DNA of 33,230 nt from JBARRS01 sp049644345 (GTDB lineage Bacteria; Actinomycetota; Thermoleophilia; Gaiellales; Gaiellaceae): assembly GCA_049644345.1 (NCBI GenBank), contig JBARRS010000188.1, positions 1 through 33,230 of the forward strand. Reading direction: 5' to 3'. The translations under genes were made by a program, and so were the position numbers. Position 1 is the stretch's first letter, and each line of letters starts with the position of its first letter. Positions 1 through 8,270 of the stretch are shown piece after piece. The notes under the pieces were generated by a model. The model was not told the origin of the DNA and did not search any database. It was given only the letters and a program-made list of their open reading frames with translations.

Positions 1-2
1 TG

Positions 3-788
3 GAACGTGACCTGGGGATCGTCGTCCGCTTCGCCGACATCCTGGACGACAGCACGCTCGACCTCGAGGACGTCGAGCGGCAGCTCTCGGAGCGAACGCG
101 CGTCGTCGCCTTCCCCTGGGCCTCGAACGCGGTCGGGACGCTCGTCGACGTGGCCCGCGTTGCCAAACTCGCGCATGAGGCCGGCGCGCTCGCGTGGATC
201 GACGCCGTCCACTACGCGCCGCACGGGCCGATCGATGTCGCCGCAGCGGGCGCGGACGTCCTGATCTGCTCGCCGTACAAGTTCTTCGGTCCGCACTTGG
301 GGCTCGCGTTCGGCCGCGCCGAGCTGCTCGAGCGCCTACGGCCGTACAAGGTGCGGCCGGCCGCGGACGAGCCGCTGGGTCACCGCTATGAGACTGGCAC
401 GCTGCCACACGAGCTGCTCGCGGGGTTTGTCGCCGCCGTCGACTACATCGGCTCGATCGGCTGGGAGGCGATCCAGCAGCACGAGCGCGAGCTCGGCGAA
501 CGCTTCCTGGCCGGCCTGCCCGCGACTTCCCGCCTCTACGGGTTGCCGACGATGGATGGGCGCGTGCCGACATTCGCGCTCACGGTCGAAGGACGCCGGC
601 CGTACGCTGTCGCCGAGAGACTCGGAGAGCGCGGGATCGCGGTCTGGCACGGCAACTACTACGCCCTCGAGGTGATGCGGCGGCTCGGGCTCGAGCCGGA
701 CGGCGCCGTCCGCATCGGCATCGTCCACTACAACACGGCCGAGGAGGTCGACCGCCTGCTCGCCGAGCTCGACCGCGTCGCGGGCTAG
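3..788 (+). CDS. Class V aminotransferase / cysteine desulfurase-like protein (5' end cut by window)
   Basis: PLP-dependent fold-type I enzyme of the class V aminotransferase (NifS/SufS-like) superfamily. The open frame enters from the window edge, so the N-terminus is missing. The visible part holds a DAVHYAPHG segment, whose Asp should hold the PLP pyridine nitrogen, and then CSPYKFFGPHLG, whose Lys is the expected Schiff-base lysine. The C-terminal small domain (FALTVEGRRPYAVAERL...GIAVWHGNYYALEVMRRLGL...VRIGIVHYNTAEEVDRLLAEL) resembles the cysteine desulfurase-like VC1184 branch rather than true IscS/SufS, and I see no mobile Cys loop in the visible part. Its stop shares a CTAG with the convergent MscS gene. 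The fold is clear; the substrate (cysteine or another amino compound) cannot be decided. Confidence 0.88.
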   Translation, partial: ERDLGIVVRFADILDDSTLDLEDVERQLSERTRVVAFPWASNAVGTLVDVARVAKLAHEAGALAWIDAVHYAPHGPIDVAAAGADVLICSPYKFFGPHLGLAFGRAELLERLRPYKVRPAADEPLGHRYETGTLPHELLAGFVAAVDYIGSIGWEAIQQHERELGERFLAGLPATSRLYGLPTMDGRVPTFALTVEGRRPYAVAERLGERGIAVWHGNYYALEVMRRLGLEPDGAVRIGIVHYNTAEEVDRLLAELDRVAG

Positions 789-1678
789 TCCGCCGAAGCC
801 GGCGCCGGGCGAGCGCTCCAGCGCGTCGCGGCGCTTGCGCGCGCGAAGCTCCGCGCGGCCTGCTCGTCCAGCGTGAGCACGACAGGGCCGTGCACGATCA
901 GCTCGGAGTCAGCCCGCTCCTTCAGCAGATCGGAGAGGAGACCGACCACGAGCCACTCGCGGCCCGGGAAGACGGTTGCACGCAGCCGGATCCGGACGAG
1001 GCCCTCGCCGAGCTCCTCGACCTGCTCGATCCAGGGGCGCCGAACGAACGTCGTCGGCCCCTTCGGCAACAGCGACTCGACCCCGGAAACGAGCTGCCCG
1101 CCACGCTCGCGATCGCTGACGAAGAGCTCGACCGCCAGCTCCTTTGCGCCCGACGGCAGCACGCGGACGCCGGGGATCTGCGAGTTGTTGACGTGGATCG
1201 TCTCGCCGTCCACGGTCCGCAGCTTCGTACGCCGAAGGGAGACGTCCTCGACCACGCCCTCGAACTCGACCATCGGGATCGCGATCGTGTCGCCGACGTG
1301 GTACCAGCCTTCGATGAACATCATCAGCCCGGCAATCACGTCCATCAGGACGCGCTGGATCGAGAAGCCGACGAGGATCAGCACAAAGGACGCGCCGGCG
1401 ATCGTGCCGAGGTGGCCGACGCCGCCCGTCAACTGCGCGACGGAGAAGACCGCGGCGACGGCAAACGCGCCGTACGCGATCGCGGCGCGGATCATGGCGA
1501 CGGTCGTCTCCCGCCGCTTGATCTCGTTGATCTTCGCGCCGATGGTCGCGGCGGCAGCCTCGTTGCGGCGGTCCTGCCAGACAAGGATCCTGCGCGCGAC
1601 GAACGCGGCCGCGCGCGACACGACCCACGCGCCGGCGAACAAGCTGACGATGATCAGGATGGTGAGCATGTCGGGCAT
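785..1678 (-). CDS. Small-conductance mechanosensitive channel, MscS family
   Basis: Inner-membrane channel expected to open under hypo-osmotic stress. The 297-aa protein has an N-terminal helix (about residues 4-24), further helices near 60-80 and 85-115, and then the MscS pore/beta-domain region: FSIQRVLMDVIAGLMMFIEG, followed by GDTIAI, GVVEDVSLRRTKLRTVDGE and HVNNSQI. A C-terminal alpha/beta domain follows. I start at the ATG at 1678, because the 13 residues added by a GTG at 1717 are not hydrophobic or conserved-looking. A TATCGT box lies 8 nt upstream (1687-1692), with a weak GGGGA between it and the ATG. It ends convergently with the aminotransferase on a shared CTAG. Confidence 0.88.
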   Translation of the reverse strand: MPDMLTILIIVSLFAGAWVVSRAAAFVARRILVWQDRRNEAAAATIGAKINEIKRRETTVAMIRAAIAYGAFAVAAVFSVAQLTGGVGHLGTIAGASFVLILVGFSIQRVLMDVIAGLMMFIEGWYHVGDTIAIPMVEFEGVVEDVSLRRTKLRTVDGETIHVNNSQIPGVRVLPSGAKELAVELFVSDRERGGQLVSGVESLLPKGPTTFVRRPWIEQVEELGEGLVRIRLRATVFPGREWLVVGLLSDLLKERADSELIVHGPVVLTLDEQAARSFARASAATRWSARPAPASAD

Positions 1679-1686
1679 GTTTCCCC

Positions 1687-1692
1687 ACGATA
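1687..1692 (-). promoter_or_regulatory. -10 box of the mscS-family gene
   Basis: TATCGT on the minus strand, 8 nt before the ATG at 1678. It fits the TANNNT consensus and would start transcription at or next to the start codon. No convincing -35 was found. Confidence 0.5.
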
Positions 1693-1798
1693 CGCGTGGG
1701 CCGGCACCCCACCGCAACGCGCAGGCGAGAATCCTTACGAACCCTTAATCCATGAGGCGGCAAACGAAGACAACTGGCGTCGAACAGGTGACGGACCG

Positions 1799-2368
1799 GT
1801 GAGCTGGCCCGGGCTCGCCGAGCGCCTCGAGGGGCGGCTGGTCGTGCTCGAGCCGATCGCGCCGGACCACGAGGCAGGACTTGCCGAGGCGGCTGCGGAC
1901 GCCGGCCTCTTCCGGTGGATCGACCCCCCGTTCTCCTTCGAAGAGGCGATGCGCCTGACGGCGGCGGGCGAGGAGCAGGCATTCGTGACGCTCGCGGGCG
2001 GCCGCGTGATCGGCAGCACCCGCTACCTGACTCTCAGGCCACTGAGCCAAGGGCTCGAGATCGGCTGGACGTGGCTCGTGCGCGACGCTTGGGGCACCGG
2101 CGCGAACGTCGAGGCGAAGCTGCTCCAGCTCGAGCACGCCTTCGAGCGTCTCGGCTGCGTGCGCGTCGAGTTCAAGACCCATGCGGAGAACGAGCGCTCG
2201 CGTGCCGCCCTCGCGGCCCTGCCGGCGCAGTTCGAGGGGATCTTCCGCAAGCACAAGCCTTTCCGCGACGGCTGGCGCGACTCTGCCTACTACTCGATCG
2301 TGGACGACGAGTGGCCGCGCGTGCGTGCGAACCTCGAGCGCAGACTCGGGGCGAAGCTCGGTCGGTAG
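1799..2368 (+). CDS. GNAT family N-acetyltransferase (RimL-like)
   Basis: Cytoplasmic acetyl-CoA-dependent N-acetyltransferase of the Acetyltransf_3/RimL type, 189 aa. N-terminal EGRLVVLEPIAPDHEAGLAEAAAD is the usual first strand and helix. WTWLVRDAWGTGANVEAKLLQLEHAF contains the region equivalent to the acetyl-CoA pyrophosphate loop (normally RGxGxA; here WGTGANVEAK), and VRVEFKTHAENERSRAALAAL is the typical strand plus N-ERSR helix. GTG at 1799 is chosen because AGGTGA lies about 7 nt upstream and the family N-terminus begins just after it. Substrate unknown. Its TAG stop forms the first half of the next gene's -10 box. Confidence 0.85.
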   Translation: MSWPGLAERLEGRLVVLEPIAPDHEAGLAEAAADAGLFRWIDPPFSFEEAMRLTAAGEEQAFVTLAGGRVIGSTRYLTLRPLSQGLEIGWTWLVRDAWGTGANVEAKLLQLEHAFERLGCVRVEFKTHAENERSRAALAALPAQFEGIFRKHKPFRDGWRDSAYYSIVDDEWPRVRANLERRLGAKLGR

Positions 2369-2371
2369 CAT
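2366..2371 (+). promoter_or_regulatory. -10 box of the thioesterase gene, overlapping a stop codon
   Basis: TAGCAT, 7 nt before the GTG at 2379. Its first three bases are the TAG stop of the acetyltransferase gene. There is no Shine-Dalgarno sequence between box and start, so a leaderless transcript is likely. Confidence 0.5.
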
Positions 2372-2378
2372 CCCGCGC

Positions 2379-2780
2379 GTGGACGGCTTCGACTTCGTAC
2401 ACCGCGAGCGCGTTCGGTTCCGCGACATCGACGCCCTCGGCCACGTGAACAACGCGGTCTTCCTCACGTATGTCGAGTCGGCGCGAGTCGCCTATCTGCT
2501 CGAAACGGGCGCGGTGAGCGGCATCTACGACATGCCGATCATCGTTGCCCACGCCGAGATCGACTTCCGCTCGCCGCTACGGCTCGACGACGAGATCGAG
2601 GTCGGGGTGCGTGCAAGCCGGTTCGGCACGAAGAGCTTCGACCTCGACTACGAGCTCCGCGTCGGGGACCGGCTCGTCGCGGAGGCGAAGACAGTGCAGG
2701 TCGGCTACGACTACGCCCGGCGCGAAACGATCGAGATCCCAGAGGAATGGCAACGCAGGCTGACACCCGCAACGGTCTAG
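2379..2780 (+). CDS. Acyl-CoA thioesterase, 4HBT hotdog family
   Basis: 133-aa single hotdog-fold protein that probably hydrolyses acyl-CoA thioesters in the cytoplasm. RFRDIDALGHVNNAVFLTYVESAR near the N-terminus is the classic 4-hydroxybenzoyl-CoA thioesterase/YbgC/FcbC signature: the Asp of RDID is the expected catalytic acid, and the HVNN-Y stretch starts the hot-dog helix. The central IIVAHAEIDFRSPLRLDDEIEVGVRASRFGTKSFDLDYEL is the second conserved block. GTG at 2379 is preferred because it sits just before the conserved domain and 7 nt after a -10-like TAGCAT. The 3' end overlaps the peptidase gene by 34 nt, so the two are probably co-transcribed. Confidence 0.9.
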   Translation: MDGFDFVHRERVRFRDIDALGHVNNAVFLTYVESARVAYLLETGAVSGIYDMPIIVAHAEIDFRSPLRLDDEIEVGVRASRFGTKSFDLDYELRVGDRLVAEAKTVQVGYDYARRETIEIPEEWQRRLTPATV

Positions 2781-4045
2781 CGACCTTCGAGCGCGAGGCG
2801 CTCCCGAGCGGACTGCGCGTCCTGATGGCGCCGATGCCGCAGGCGCCCTCGGTCTCGTGCGTGATCATGCTCGCCGCCGGTTCGCGCTACGAGACGGCCG
2901 AGACGAGCGGGATCGCCCATTTCGCCGAGCACATGTTCTTCAAGGGCACGGAGCGCAGGCCGACCGCGCGGGACATCGGCGCGGAGGTCGACGGGATCGG
3001 CGGAGAGTTCAACGCCTTCACCGGCAAGGAGTACACCGGCTACTACGTGAAGTGCGCCGCCGAGTTCAGGGACACCGCCCTGGACGTCCTCGTCGACATG
3101 CTCCGCAACTCGAAGTTCGCACAGGACGAGATCGAGCGGGAGAAAGGCGTGATCGTCGAGGAGATGAACATGTACTTCGACACGCCGCGCGACTTCATCG
3201 GCGGCTTCTACGAAGAGCTGCTCTACGGCGACCAGCCGCTGGGCTGGGACATCATCGGCCGGAAAGAGACTGTGACGTCGGCGAAGCGCGAGACGTTTCT
3301 CGACTACACCGGCCACTGGTACAAGCCGTCACGGATGATCGTCGGGCTCGGCGGCCAGCTCGGCGAGCGGCCGCTCGAGCGGATCCAGGAGCTGCTCGGC
3401 GATCTGCCCGACGAGCCCACGGGCCGGCCGGCGCCGATCGATCCCAGTCTCATCGACAAGAGCCCTGTGAGGATCCACCACAAGCAGTCCGACCAGGCGC
3501 ACCTTTGCCTCGGCGTCCCGAGCTACCCGATCGTCCATCCGGACCGCTACGCGCTCCAGCTGCTCGCCACAGTGCTCGGGAGCGGCATGTCGTCCCGTCT
3601 CTTCACCGAGGTTCGCGAGCGCCGCGGCCTCGCCTACTACGTCTACGCGATCAATCACAGCCACACGGACGCGGGCTCGATGCACTCACAGGCCGGCGTC
3701 GACATCGCCCGAGCGGACGAAGCGGTGAAGACGATCGTCGCCGAGTTCAGGCGGATTGCGGATGAGCCGGTCGAGTCGGAGGAGCTCGAGAAGTCCCGCA
3801 ACCTCGCCAAGGGCCGCTTCCTGCTTCAGCTCGAGAACCCACAGGGAATGATCATGTTCGGCCTGCGGCGGGAGGTTCTCGAAGGACAGTACGCGAACCC
3901 GCAAGAGGTGCTCGATGGCCTCGACGCCGTCACGGCAGAGGACATCCAGCGGGTCGCCCAGGACATCATCGCGGGAGAGAAGCTCCGGCTCGCCCTGATC
4001 GGCCCGTTCGAGGACGCCGAGCCCTTCGAGGCACTGCTCGCGTAG
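2747..4045 (+). CDS. M16 family zinc metallopeptidase
   Basis: 432-aa insulinase/processing-peptidase family protein. The inverted zinc motif HFAEH is at residues 58-62 (His58 and His62 as ligands, Glu61 catalytic), and the third ligand is the Glu of IVEEM near residue 138-139. C-terminal GSGMSSRLFTEVRERRGLAYYVYA matches the conserved second M16 domain that completes the substrate chamber. Length and layout fit the bacterial PqqL/YmxG-like single-chain type, which degrades or trims peptides; I see no signal peptide. The ATG lies inside the thioesterase gene, immediately after AGAGGA, so spacing to a ribosome site is unusually short and coupling to the upstream gene is likely. A strong hairpin follows the stop. 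Confidence 0.93.
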   Translation: MATQADTRNGLATFEREALPSGLRVLMAPMPQAPSVSCVIMLAAGSRYETAETSGIAHFAEHMFFKGTERRPTARDIGAEVDGIGGEFNAFTGKEYTGYYVKCAAEFRDTALDVLVDMLRNSKFAQDEIEREKGVIVEEMNMYFDTPRDFIGGFYEELLYGDQPLGWDIIGRKETVTSAKRETFLDYTGHWYKPSRMIVGLGGQLGERPLERIQELLGDLPDEPTGRPAPIDPSLIDKSPVRIHHKQSDQAHLCLGVPSYPIVHPDRYALQLLATVLGSGMSSRLFTEVRERRGLAYYVYAINHSHTDAGSMHSQAGVDIARADEAVKTIVAEFRRIADEPVESEELEKSRNLAKGRFLLQLENPQGMIMFGLRREVLEGQYANPQEVLDGLDAVTAEDIQRVAQDIIAGEKLRLALIGPFEDAEPFEALLA

Positions 4046-4065
4046 GCAAGCCGGTTCGTTCGCCG

Positions 4066-4100
4066 GGGGACGAGGAGCGCTTCGAAGGCTCCTCGTCCCC
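4066..4100. terminator. Bidirectional hairpin terminator between convergent genes
   Basis: A perfect 13-bp inverted repeat (arms 4066-4078 and 4088-4100, GGGGACGAGGAGC and its complement) around a 9-nt loop that contains CTTCGAAG. It sits in the 69-nt gap between the convergent M16 peptidase and acs genes, where a shared terminator is expected. The downstream T-run on the plus strand is short (CCTTTAA) and none is clear on the minus side. Confidence 0.8.
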
Positions 4101-4114
4101 TAGCCTTTAAGCTC

Positions 4115-6229
4115 CTACTCGGCGCGGCCAAACGCCTTGATCTCTTCCAGCTCCTCCGGCGAGAGCTCGCGCGGAACCTCGCCACGAGCCAGCTTCTCGC
4201 TCTGAACCTGCTCGCGGATCTCGTCGACGATCTCGGGGTTCGCCAACGTCGTCACGTCTCCGACATCCGCGAAGTTCGAGATTCCGGCGATCACCCGGCG
4301 CATGATCTTGCCCGAGCGAGTCTTCGGCATGTCCGGCACGACCCAGACGTTCTTCGGACGCGCGATCTTCCCGATCTGCGTCTCGATCGCCTTCTCTACC
4401 TTGCCGGCGATGTCGTCGCTCGGGTCGAAGCCGGGCTTGAGCGAGACGTACATCTCGACCGCACGACCGCGAACCTCGTCCATCACCGGGACGGCCGCAG
4501 CTTCGGCGATCTCCTCAACCGTGATCGTCGCCGACTCGAGCTCCTTGGTGCCAAGCCGATGCCCTGCGACGTTGATCACGTCGTCGACCCGGCCGAGGAT
4601 CCGGAAGTACCCGTCCGCGGCGTGAAGAGCTCCGTCGCCCGCGAAATAAGGCCAGTCGCGCCAGTCCTTGCTCTCCTTGTCGCGGGAGTACTTCTCGTAG
4701 TAGATCTGCACGAACCGGTCGGGTTGGCCCCAGATCGTCTGGAAAATGCCCGGCCACGGATTGCGAATGCAGATGTTGCCCGCTCGGCCGCTCCCCGCCT
4801 CGACGACGTTGCCCTCTTCGTCGTAGACCACGGGGTAGATGCCGAGCACGCCCGGCCCGCAGCTACCCGGCTTCATCGGCTGTAGAGCCGGCAACGTGCT
4901 GCCGAGGAAACCGCCGTTCTCGGTCTGCCACCAGGTATCGACGATCACCGCCTCGCCCTTGCCGACGACGTCGTGGTACCAGCGCCAGACGTCCGGCTCG
5001 ATCGGCTCGCCGACCGTCGTCATGTGCTTGAAGCGGTGGTTGTACTTCTTCGGCTCTTCCGGGCCGAGCTTGCGCAGCATCCGGATCGTCGTCGGCGCGG
5101 TGTGGAAGATGTTCACGCCGAGCCGCTCGGCGATCCGCCAGGGCCGACCCGCATCCGGATACGTGGGAACGCCCTCGTACATGACGCTCGTCGTCCCGAG
5201 CGCGAGCGGCCCGTAGACGATGTACGAGTGACCCGTGATCCAGCCGATGTCGGCGAAGCACCAGTAGGTGTCTTCCGGGTGGATGTCCTGGTAGTACTTC
5301 GACGTCCCGGCGACGTAGGCGAGGTAGCCGCCGGTGCTGTGCTGACACCCCTTGGGTTGACCGGTCGTGCCGCTCGTGTACATCAGGAACAGCGGCGCCT
5401 CGGCGGGCATCGAGACCGGCTCGACCAGCTTGCCGCGGGAGTCGCCCAGAACCTCGTCGACGAAGAAGTCGCGACCGTCGACCATCGGCGTCGGTGATCG
5501 GTATTCACCCGGGTAGCGCCGCCAGACCAGGACCTTTTCGATCTCGACTCCTGCCTTGCGGGCTGCCTCGACCGCCTCCTCGGCCTTCGCCTTGTGGTCA
5601 ATCAGCTCGCCGTTGCGATAGTAGGCGTCCATGGTCACCAGGACGCGACTCTCCGAGTCGGCGATCCGCTGGCCGCAGGCGGCGCCGCTGAACCCGCCGA
5701 AGACCTCGGAGTGGATGACCCCAAGCCGGGCGCAGGCGAACATCGAGATCGGCAGCTCGACGACCATCGGCAGATGGAACGTCACGCGGTCGCCGACCTT
5801 CAGGCCGCAGAAGTCCCGGAGCAAAGCCGCGAACTCGTTCACCCGGCGGTAGAGCTCCTGATAGGTGAGCGCTTTCGTCTCTTCCTCCTCCGGCTCCGGC
5901 ACCCAGATGAAGGCCGCCTTGTTGCGACTCGATGCCAGGTGTCGATCGACGCAGTTGAAGCACGCGTTCAGTCGTCCGCCGACGAACCACTTCCAGAACG
6001 GCGGGTTGCTCGTATCCAACGTCGTGTGCCAGTACGCGTCCCACGACAGCAGGTCGGCGTACTCCTTGAAGCACTCCGGAAAACGCTCCTCGCTGAACCG
6101 CTCGAAAATGGCCGGGTCGGCCGCGTTCGCCTGCCCTATGAACGTCGCAGGTGGGTACTCGTACTCCTCCTCACGCCAGTGAGCCGCGATCTGTGCTTCG
6201 GAAACCTGCGTCTCCTCCGCTACCTCCAT
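4115..6229 (-). CDS. acs: Acetyl-CoA synthetase (AMP-forming)
   Basis: Converts acetate, ATP and CoA to acetyl-CoA. 704 aa, slightly longer than the usual ~650. Motifs in order: the AMP-binding P-loop YTSGTTGQPKGCQHSTGGYL; ADIGWITGHSYIVYGPL lining the acyl pocket; DTWWQTENGG, whose tryptophan pair limits the pocket to short acyl groups in known Acs (the family usually has TETGG, so Asn replaces Thr here); the hinge GRVDDVINVAGHRLGT; and PKTRSGKIMRR, carrying the catalytic lysine that is reversibly acetylated in the family. ATG at 6229 has GGGAGG 7 nt upstream; another ATG 15 nt earlier (6244) is possible. It follows satP by 67 nt on the same strand, giving an acetate uptake-activation operon. 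Confidence 0.95.
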   Translation of the reverse strand: MEVAEETQVSEAQIAAHWREEEYEYPPATFIGQANAADPAIFERFSEERFPECFKEYADLLSWDAYWHTTLDTSNPPFWKWFVGGRLNACFNCVDRHLASSRNKAAFIWVPEPEEEETKALTYQELYRRVNEFAALLRDFCGLKVGDRVTFHLPMVVELPISMFACARLGVIHSEVFGGFSGAACGQRIADSESRVLVTMDAYYRNGELIDHKAKAEEAVEAARKAGVEIEKVLVWRRYPGEYRSPTPMVDGRDFFVDEVLGDSRGKLVEPVSMPAEAPLFLMYTSGTTGQPKGCQHSTGGYLAYVAGTSKYYQDIHPEDTYWCFADIGWITGHSYIVYGPLALGTTSVMYEGVPTYPDAGRPWRIAERLGVNIFHTAPTTIRMLRKLGPEEPKKYNHRFKHMTTVGEPIEPDVWRWYHDVVGKGEAVIVDTWWQTENGGFLGSTLPALQPMKPGSCGPGVLGIYPVVYDEEGNVVEAGSGRAGNICIRNPWPGIFQTIWGQPDRFVQIYYEKYSRDKESKDWRDWPYFAGDGALHAADGYFRILGRVDDVINVAGHRLGTKELESATITVEEIAEAAAVPVMDEVRGRAVEMYVSLKPGFDPSDDIAGKVEKAIETQIGKIARPKNVWVVPDMPKTRSGKIMRRVIAGISNFADVGDVTTLANPEIVDEIREQVQSEKLARGEVPRELSPEELEEIKAFGRAE

Positions 6230-6296
6230 TGCGCGACCTCCCATTGATCCTTCGTCGTCTCGATCGCGTGCGATGTCGTCTTTGCCATCAACGCTC

Positions 6297-6992
6297 CTAC
6301 CGGGCCCTCGCAGGCGTAGCCGAGCGTCCGATCGGGAGGCTCGTGCCCGTCCAGAAAGGCCGACCGAGCGGAAGAATCTCACGCCCGGCCATCCCGCGGA
6401 GCACGAGCCCGGCCGATGCGTACCACGCCGTCGCAGCTGTCACGATGCCGGCCCAGCCCCCGGCCCTGATCCAGCCGACGTTCGCGCCGCTCGGAGCAGC
6501 GATGCCGCGATGCGCCGCCACCCAGAACCCGATCGCGAGCAGAATCTCGGTGACCTCCAGCGTCAAGAAGACCGCGAAGACGGCGCCGTTCACGCGAGTG
6601 CTCCAAAGCAGCATGTACGTGTTGAAGATCGCGAACGCGAACAGGAACCAGGCAAGCGAGTTCGCCAGAGGAGTCTTCCCCGTCAGAAGCACGCCGAGCT
6701 TGGTGTCGACGGCAAAGACGACGAAGATTCCGAGCGAGAGCCAAAAGCCACCGTAGGTCGAGAACGCCGTCGCTCCGAAGACGTTTCGGTTGCGAAACTC
6801 CCACATCCCCGCGAAAAGCTGAACCGCGCCGCCGTAGAACAGCGCGACACCGACCCAGATCAAGTCTGGGATGAAGTTTGCGTTGTGGCCGCTCAGCATG
6901 AATGTCGTCAGCGCGAACGCAGCAAGCCCGAGGGGCGCTGGATCGGCGACGGGAAGAGGGGCGGCCGCAGGTCGTTCCTCGACGACAGCCAT
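6297..6992 (-). CDS. satP: Acetate/succinate transporter, GPR1/FUN34/YaaH (SatP) family
   Basis: 231-aa membrane protein with six hydrophobic segments, expected to take up acetate by proton symport. The family signature near the N-terminus is present as DPAPLGLAAFALTTFMLSGHN (family: NPAPLGL; the first Asn is Asp here). FYGGAVQLFAGMWEFRNRNVFGATAFSTYGGFWLS matches the conserved second and third helices. The ATG has a strong AAGGAGG about 5 nt upstream, so this gene, unlike many neighbours, has a real 5' leader. The acs gene lies directly downstream. A short inverted repeat upstream (7061-7075) may be an operator. Confidence 0.93.
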   Translation of the reverse strand: MAVVEERPAAAPLPVADPAPLGLAAFALTTFMLSGHNANFIPDLIWVGVALFYGGAVQLFAGMWEFRNRNVFGATAFSTYGGFWLSLGIFVVFAVDTKLGVLLTGKTPLANSLAWFLFAFAIFNTYMLLWSTRVNGAVFAVFLTLEVTEILLAIGFWVAAHRGIAAPSGANVGWIRAGGWAGIVTAATAWYASAGLVLRGMAGREILPLGRPFWTGTSLPIGRSATPARAR

Positions 6993-7060
6993 TCTGCCTC
7001 CTTCTGTCGTCCAGATCCTCGCGGAGCGAGAATCCGGCGCGTACCTGCCCTCTTGAACTC

Positions 7061-7075
7061 TACCCCTTCGGGGTA
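7061..7075. promoter_or_regulatory. Inverted repeat upstream of satP-acs (possible operator)
   Basis: TACCCC-TTC-GGGGTA, a perfect 6-bp inverted repeat about 70 nt upstream of satP. On the minus strand a TAGAGT (-10-like) overlaps its end and points towards satP. It could instead be the end of the M24 transcript. The TACCCC/GGGGTA half-sites resemble the short G/C-run sites of RamA-type acetate regulators, which is only a suggestion. Confidence 0.35.
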
Positions 7076-7095
7076 CGATCTAAGCGCGATTCCGC

Positions 7096-8232
7096 TTACG
7101 GCTGCAGGTCGTACGGGAAGTCCGTCAGCAGCTCGGCTCCGTCCTCCGTGACGAGGACGAGATCCTCCAGCCGGCAGCCGCCGTAGCCCGCGCGGTAGAG
7201 CCCCGGCTCGATCGCGACCACGTCGCCGGCGACGAGCTCTCCCGGCGCACGCCCGAGCCACGGCTGCTCGTGCACCTCGAGCCCGACGCCGTGCCCGAGC
7301 GAGTGGTAGAAGCCGCTGTCGAGCACGGTGCCCGGCTGCTTCGAGAGCTGCGTCGGATACCCGTGCTCCTCGAAGAGCTCGCAGGTGCCGCGGTAGACGT
7401 CCCGCCCCGCGACGCCGGGGCGAATGGCCGCCAGGGCCCGAACGAGCGCTTCGCGGCAGAGCCTCTGGTACTCGCTCAGTTCCTCCGAAGGCGCGCCGAC
7501 GACGAACGTCCGCGTCATGTCCGCGAAGCAGCCGGACTCGCGGTCGCGCGGGAAGAGGTCGGCGACGATCGGCTCTCCCGGCGCGATCGGCCCCGAGCCC
7601 ATGTCGTGGCCGACGGCGGTCTGCGCACCGTGCGAGACGATGAACTCGTCTGCGGTCAGAGCGTGCTCGGTGAAAACCTGCTCGACGGCGACTTTCAGGC
7701 GCTCGCATGTCAGCGGCTCGCCGTCGAGCAGCACGCTGCCGTTGCTGGGCTCGGCGCGCCGGAGCAGCTCGCGGAGCGTTCCCATCGCCGCTTCGCTTCC
7801 ACGCTGCGCGCGCCGTATCCCCTCGAGCTCGGCCTCGTTCTTGACGCGGCGGCGGCCGACGAAGAGGTCGCGGTCCGCCTTCACCTCGACGCCGTTCGCA
7901 CGCAGGAACTCCGCGAGCTCGAGCGGGAAGCTCGGCGGCACCGAGGCGCGCTCGATCCCGAACCGCTTCACCGCCCGCGCGGAGGTCTCCAGGTCGATCT
8001 GCTCGCGAGTCACGCCCTGCGCGTACAACTCGTCGATCCCGAACTCCTCCAGCGGGAAGACCTCGAGCTCTGGCCGCGACCGCTTGATCCCGTTCACCTC
8101 GAAGGAGGCGGAGACGGCGTAGTGCTTTCCGTCCTTCTCGGCGTAGAGGAACGGGTCGGGGACCGGGTGCGGCACCTCGTGCCGCATCTCCGGCGACTTG
8201 ATCCCGTCGGCCCAGATGAGGAGGTCCGTCAC
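7096..8232 (-). CDS. M24 family metallopeptidase (Xaa-Pro aminopeptidase-like)
   Basis: 378-aa pita-bread peptidase expected to remove N-terminal residues before proline or to cleave dipeptides. An N-terminal creatinase-like domain (1-130) precedes the M24 catalytic domain. All five dinuclear metal ligands are visible: Asp225 (VADLFPRD), Asp238 (FADMTRTF), His314 (SLGHGVGLEVHE), Glu342 (AIEPGLY) and Glu356 (CRLEDLVLVT). The GTG start has TAGCAT 9 nt upstream and no Shine-Dalgarno sequence. It is transcribed divergently from the amidohydrolase gene across only 38 nt. The exact peptide substrate is not predictable. Confidence 0.93.
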   Translation of the reverse strand: MTDLLIWADGIKSPEMRHEVPHPVPDPFLYAEKDGKHYAVSASFEVNGIKRSRPELEVFPLEEFGIDELYAQGVTREQIDLETSARAVKRFGIERASVPPSFPLELAEFLRANGVEVKADRDLFVGRRRVKNEAELEGIRRAQRGSEAAMGTLRELLRRAEPSNGSVLLDGEPLTCERLKVAVEQVFTEHALTADEFIVSHGAQTAVGHDMGSGPIAPGEPIVADLFPRDRESGCFADMTRTFVVGAPSEELSEYQRLCREALVRALAAIRPGVAGRDVYRGTCELFEEHGYPTQLSKQPGTVLDSGFYHSLGHGVGLEVHEQPWLGRAPGELVAGDVVAIEPGLYRAGYGGCRLEDLVLVTEDGAELLTDFPYDLQP

Positions 8233-8241
8233 AGCGCGGGA

Positions 8242-8247
8242 ATGCTA
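8242..8247 (-). promoter_or_regulatory. -10 box of the M24 peptidase gene
   Basis: TAGCAT on the minus strand, 9 nt before the GTG at 8232, in a 38-nt divergent gap. Confidence 0.45.
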
Positions 8248-8256
8248 CCCCCCAGG

Positions 8257-8262
8257 TAGGCT
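8257..8262 (+). promoter_or_regulatory. -10 box of the amidohydrolase-molybdenum hydroxylase operon
   Basis: TAGGCT, 8 nt before the ATG at 8271. No Shine-Dalgarno sequence lies between. Its -35 region would overlap the M24 gene's promoter. Confidence 0.5.
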
Positions 8263-8270
8263 CAGGCGAC

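Noticed and set aside
890..1790. Long plus-strand open frame running upstream of the acetyltransferase
   Set aside because: It is antisense to the MscS gene, and its translation is a charged, low-complexity shadow typical of GC-rich DNA. Only the part after 1799 has family similarity.
1752..1802. 16-codon open frame starting ATGAGGCGG just before the acetyltransferase, ending on the GTGA overlap
   Set aside because: It could be a leader peptide coupled to the GTG start, but no proper -10 box lies at the right distance and a chance ATG is as likely. Not strong enough to call.
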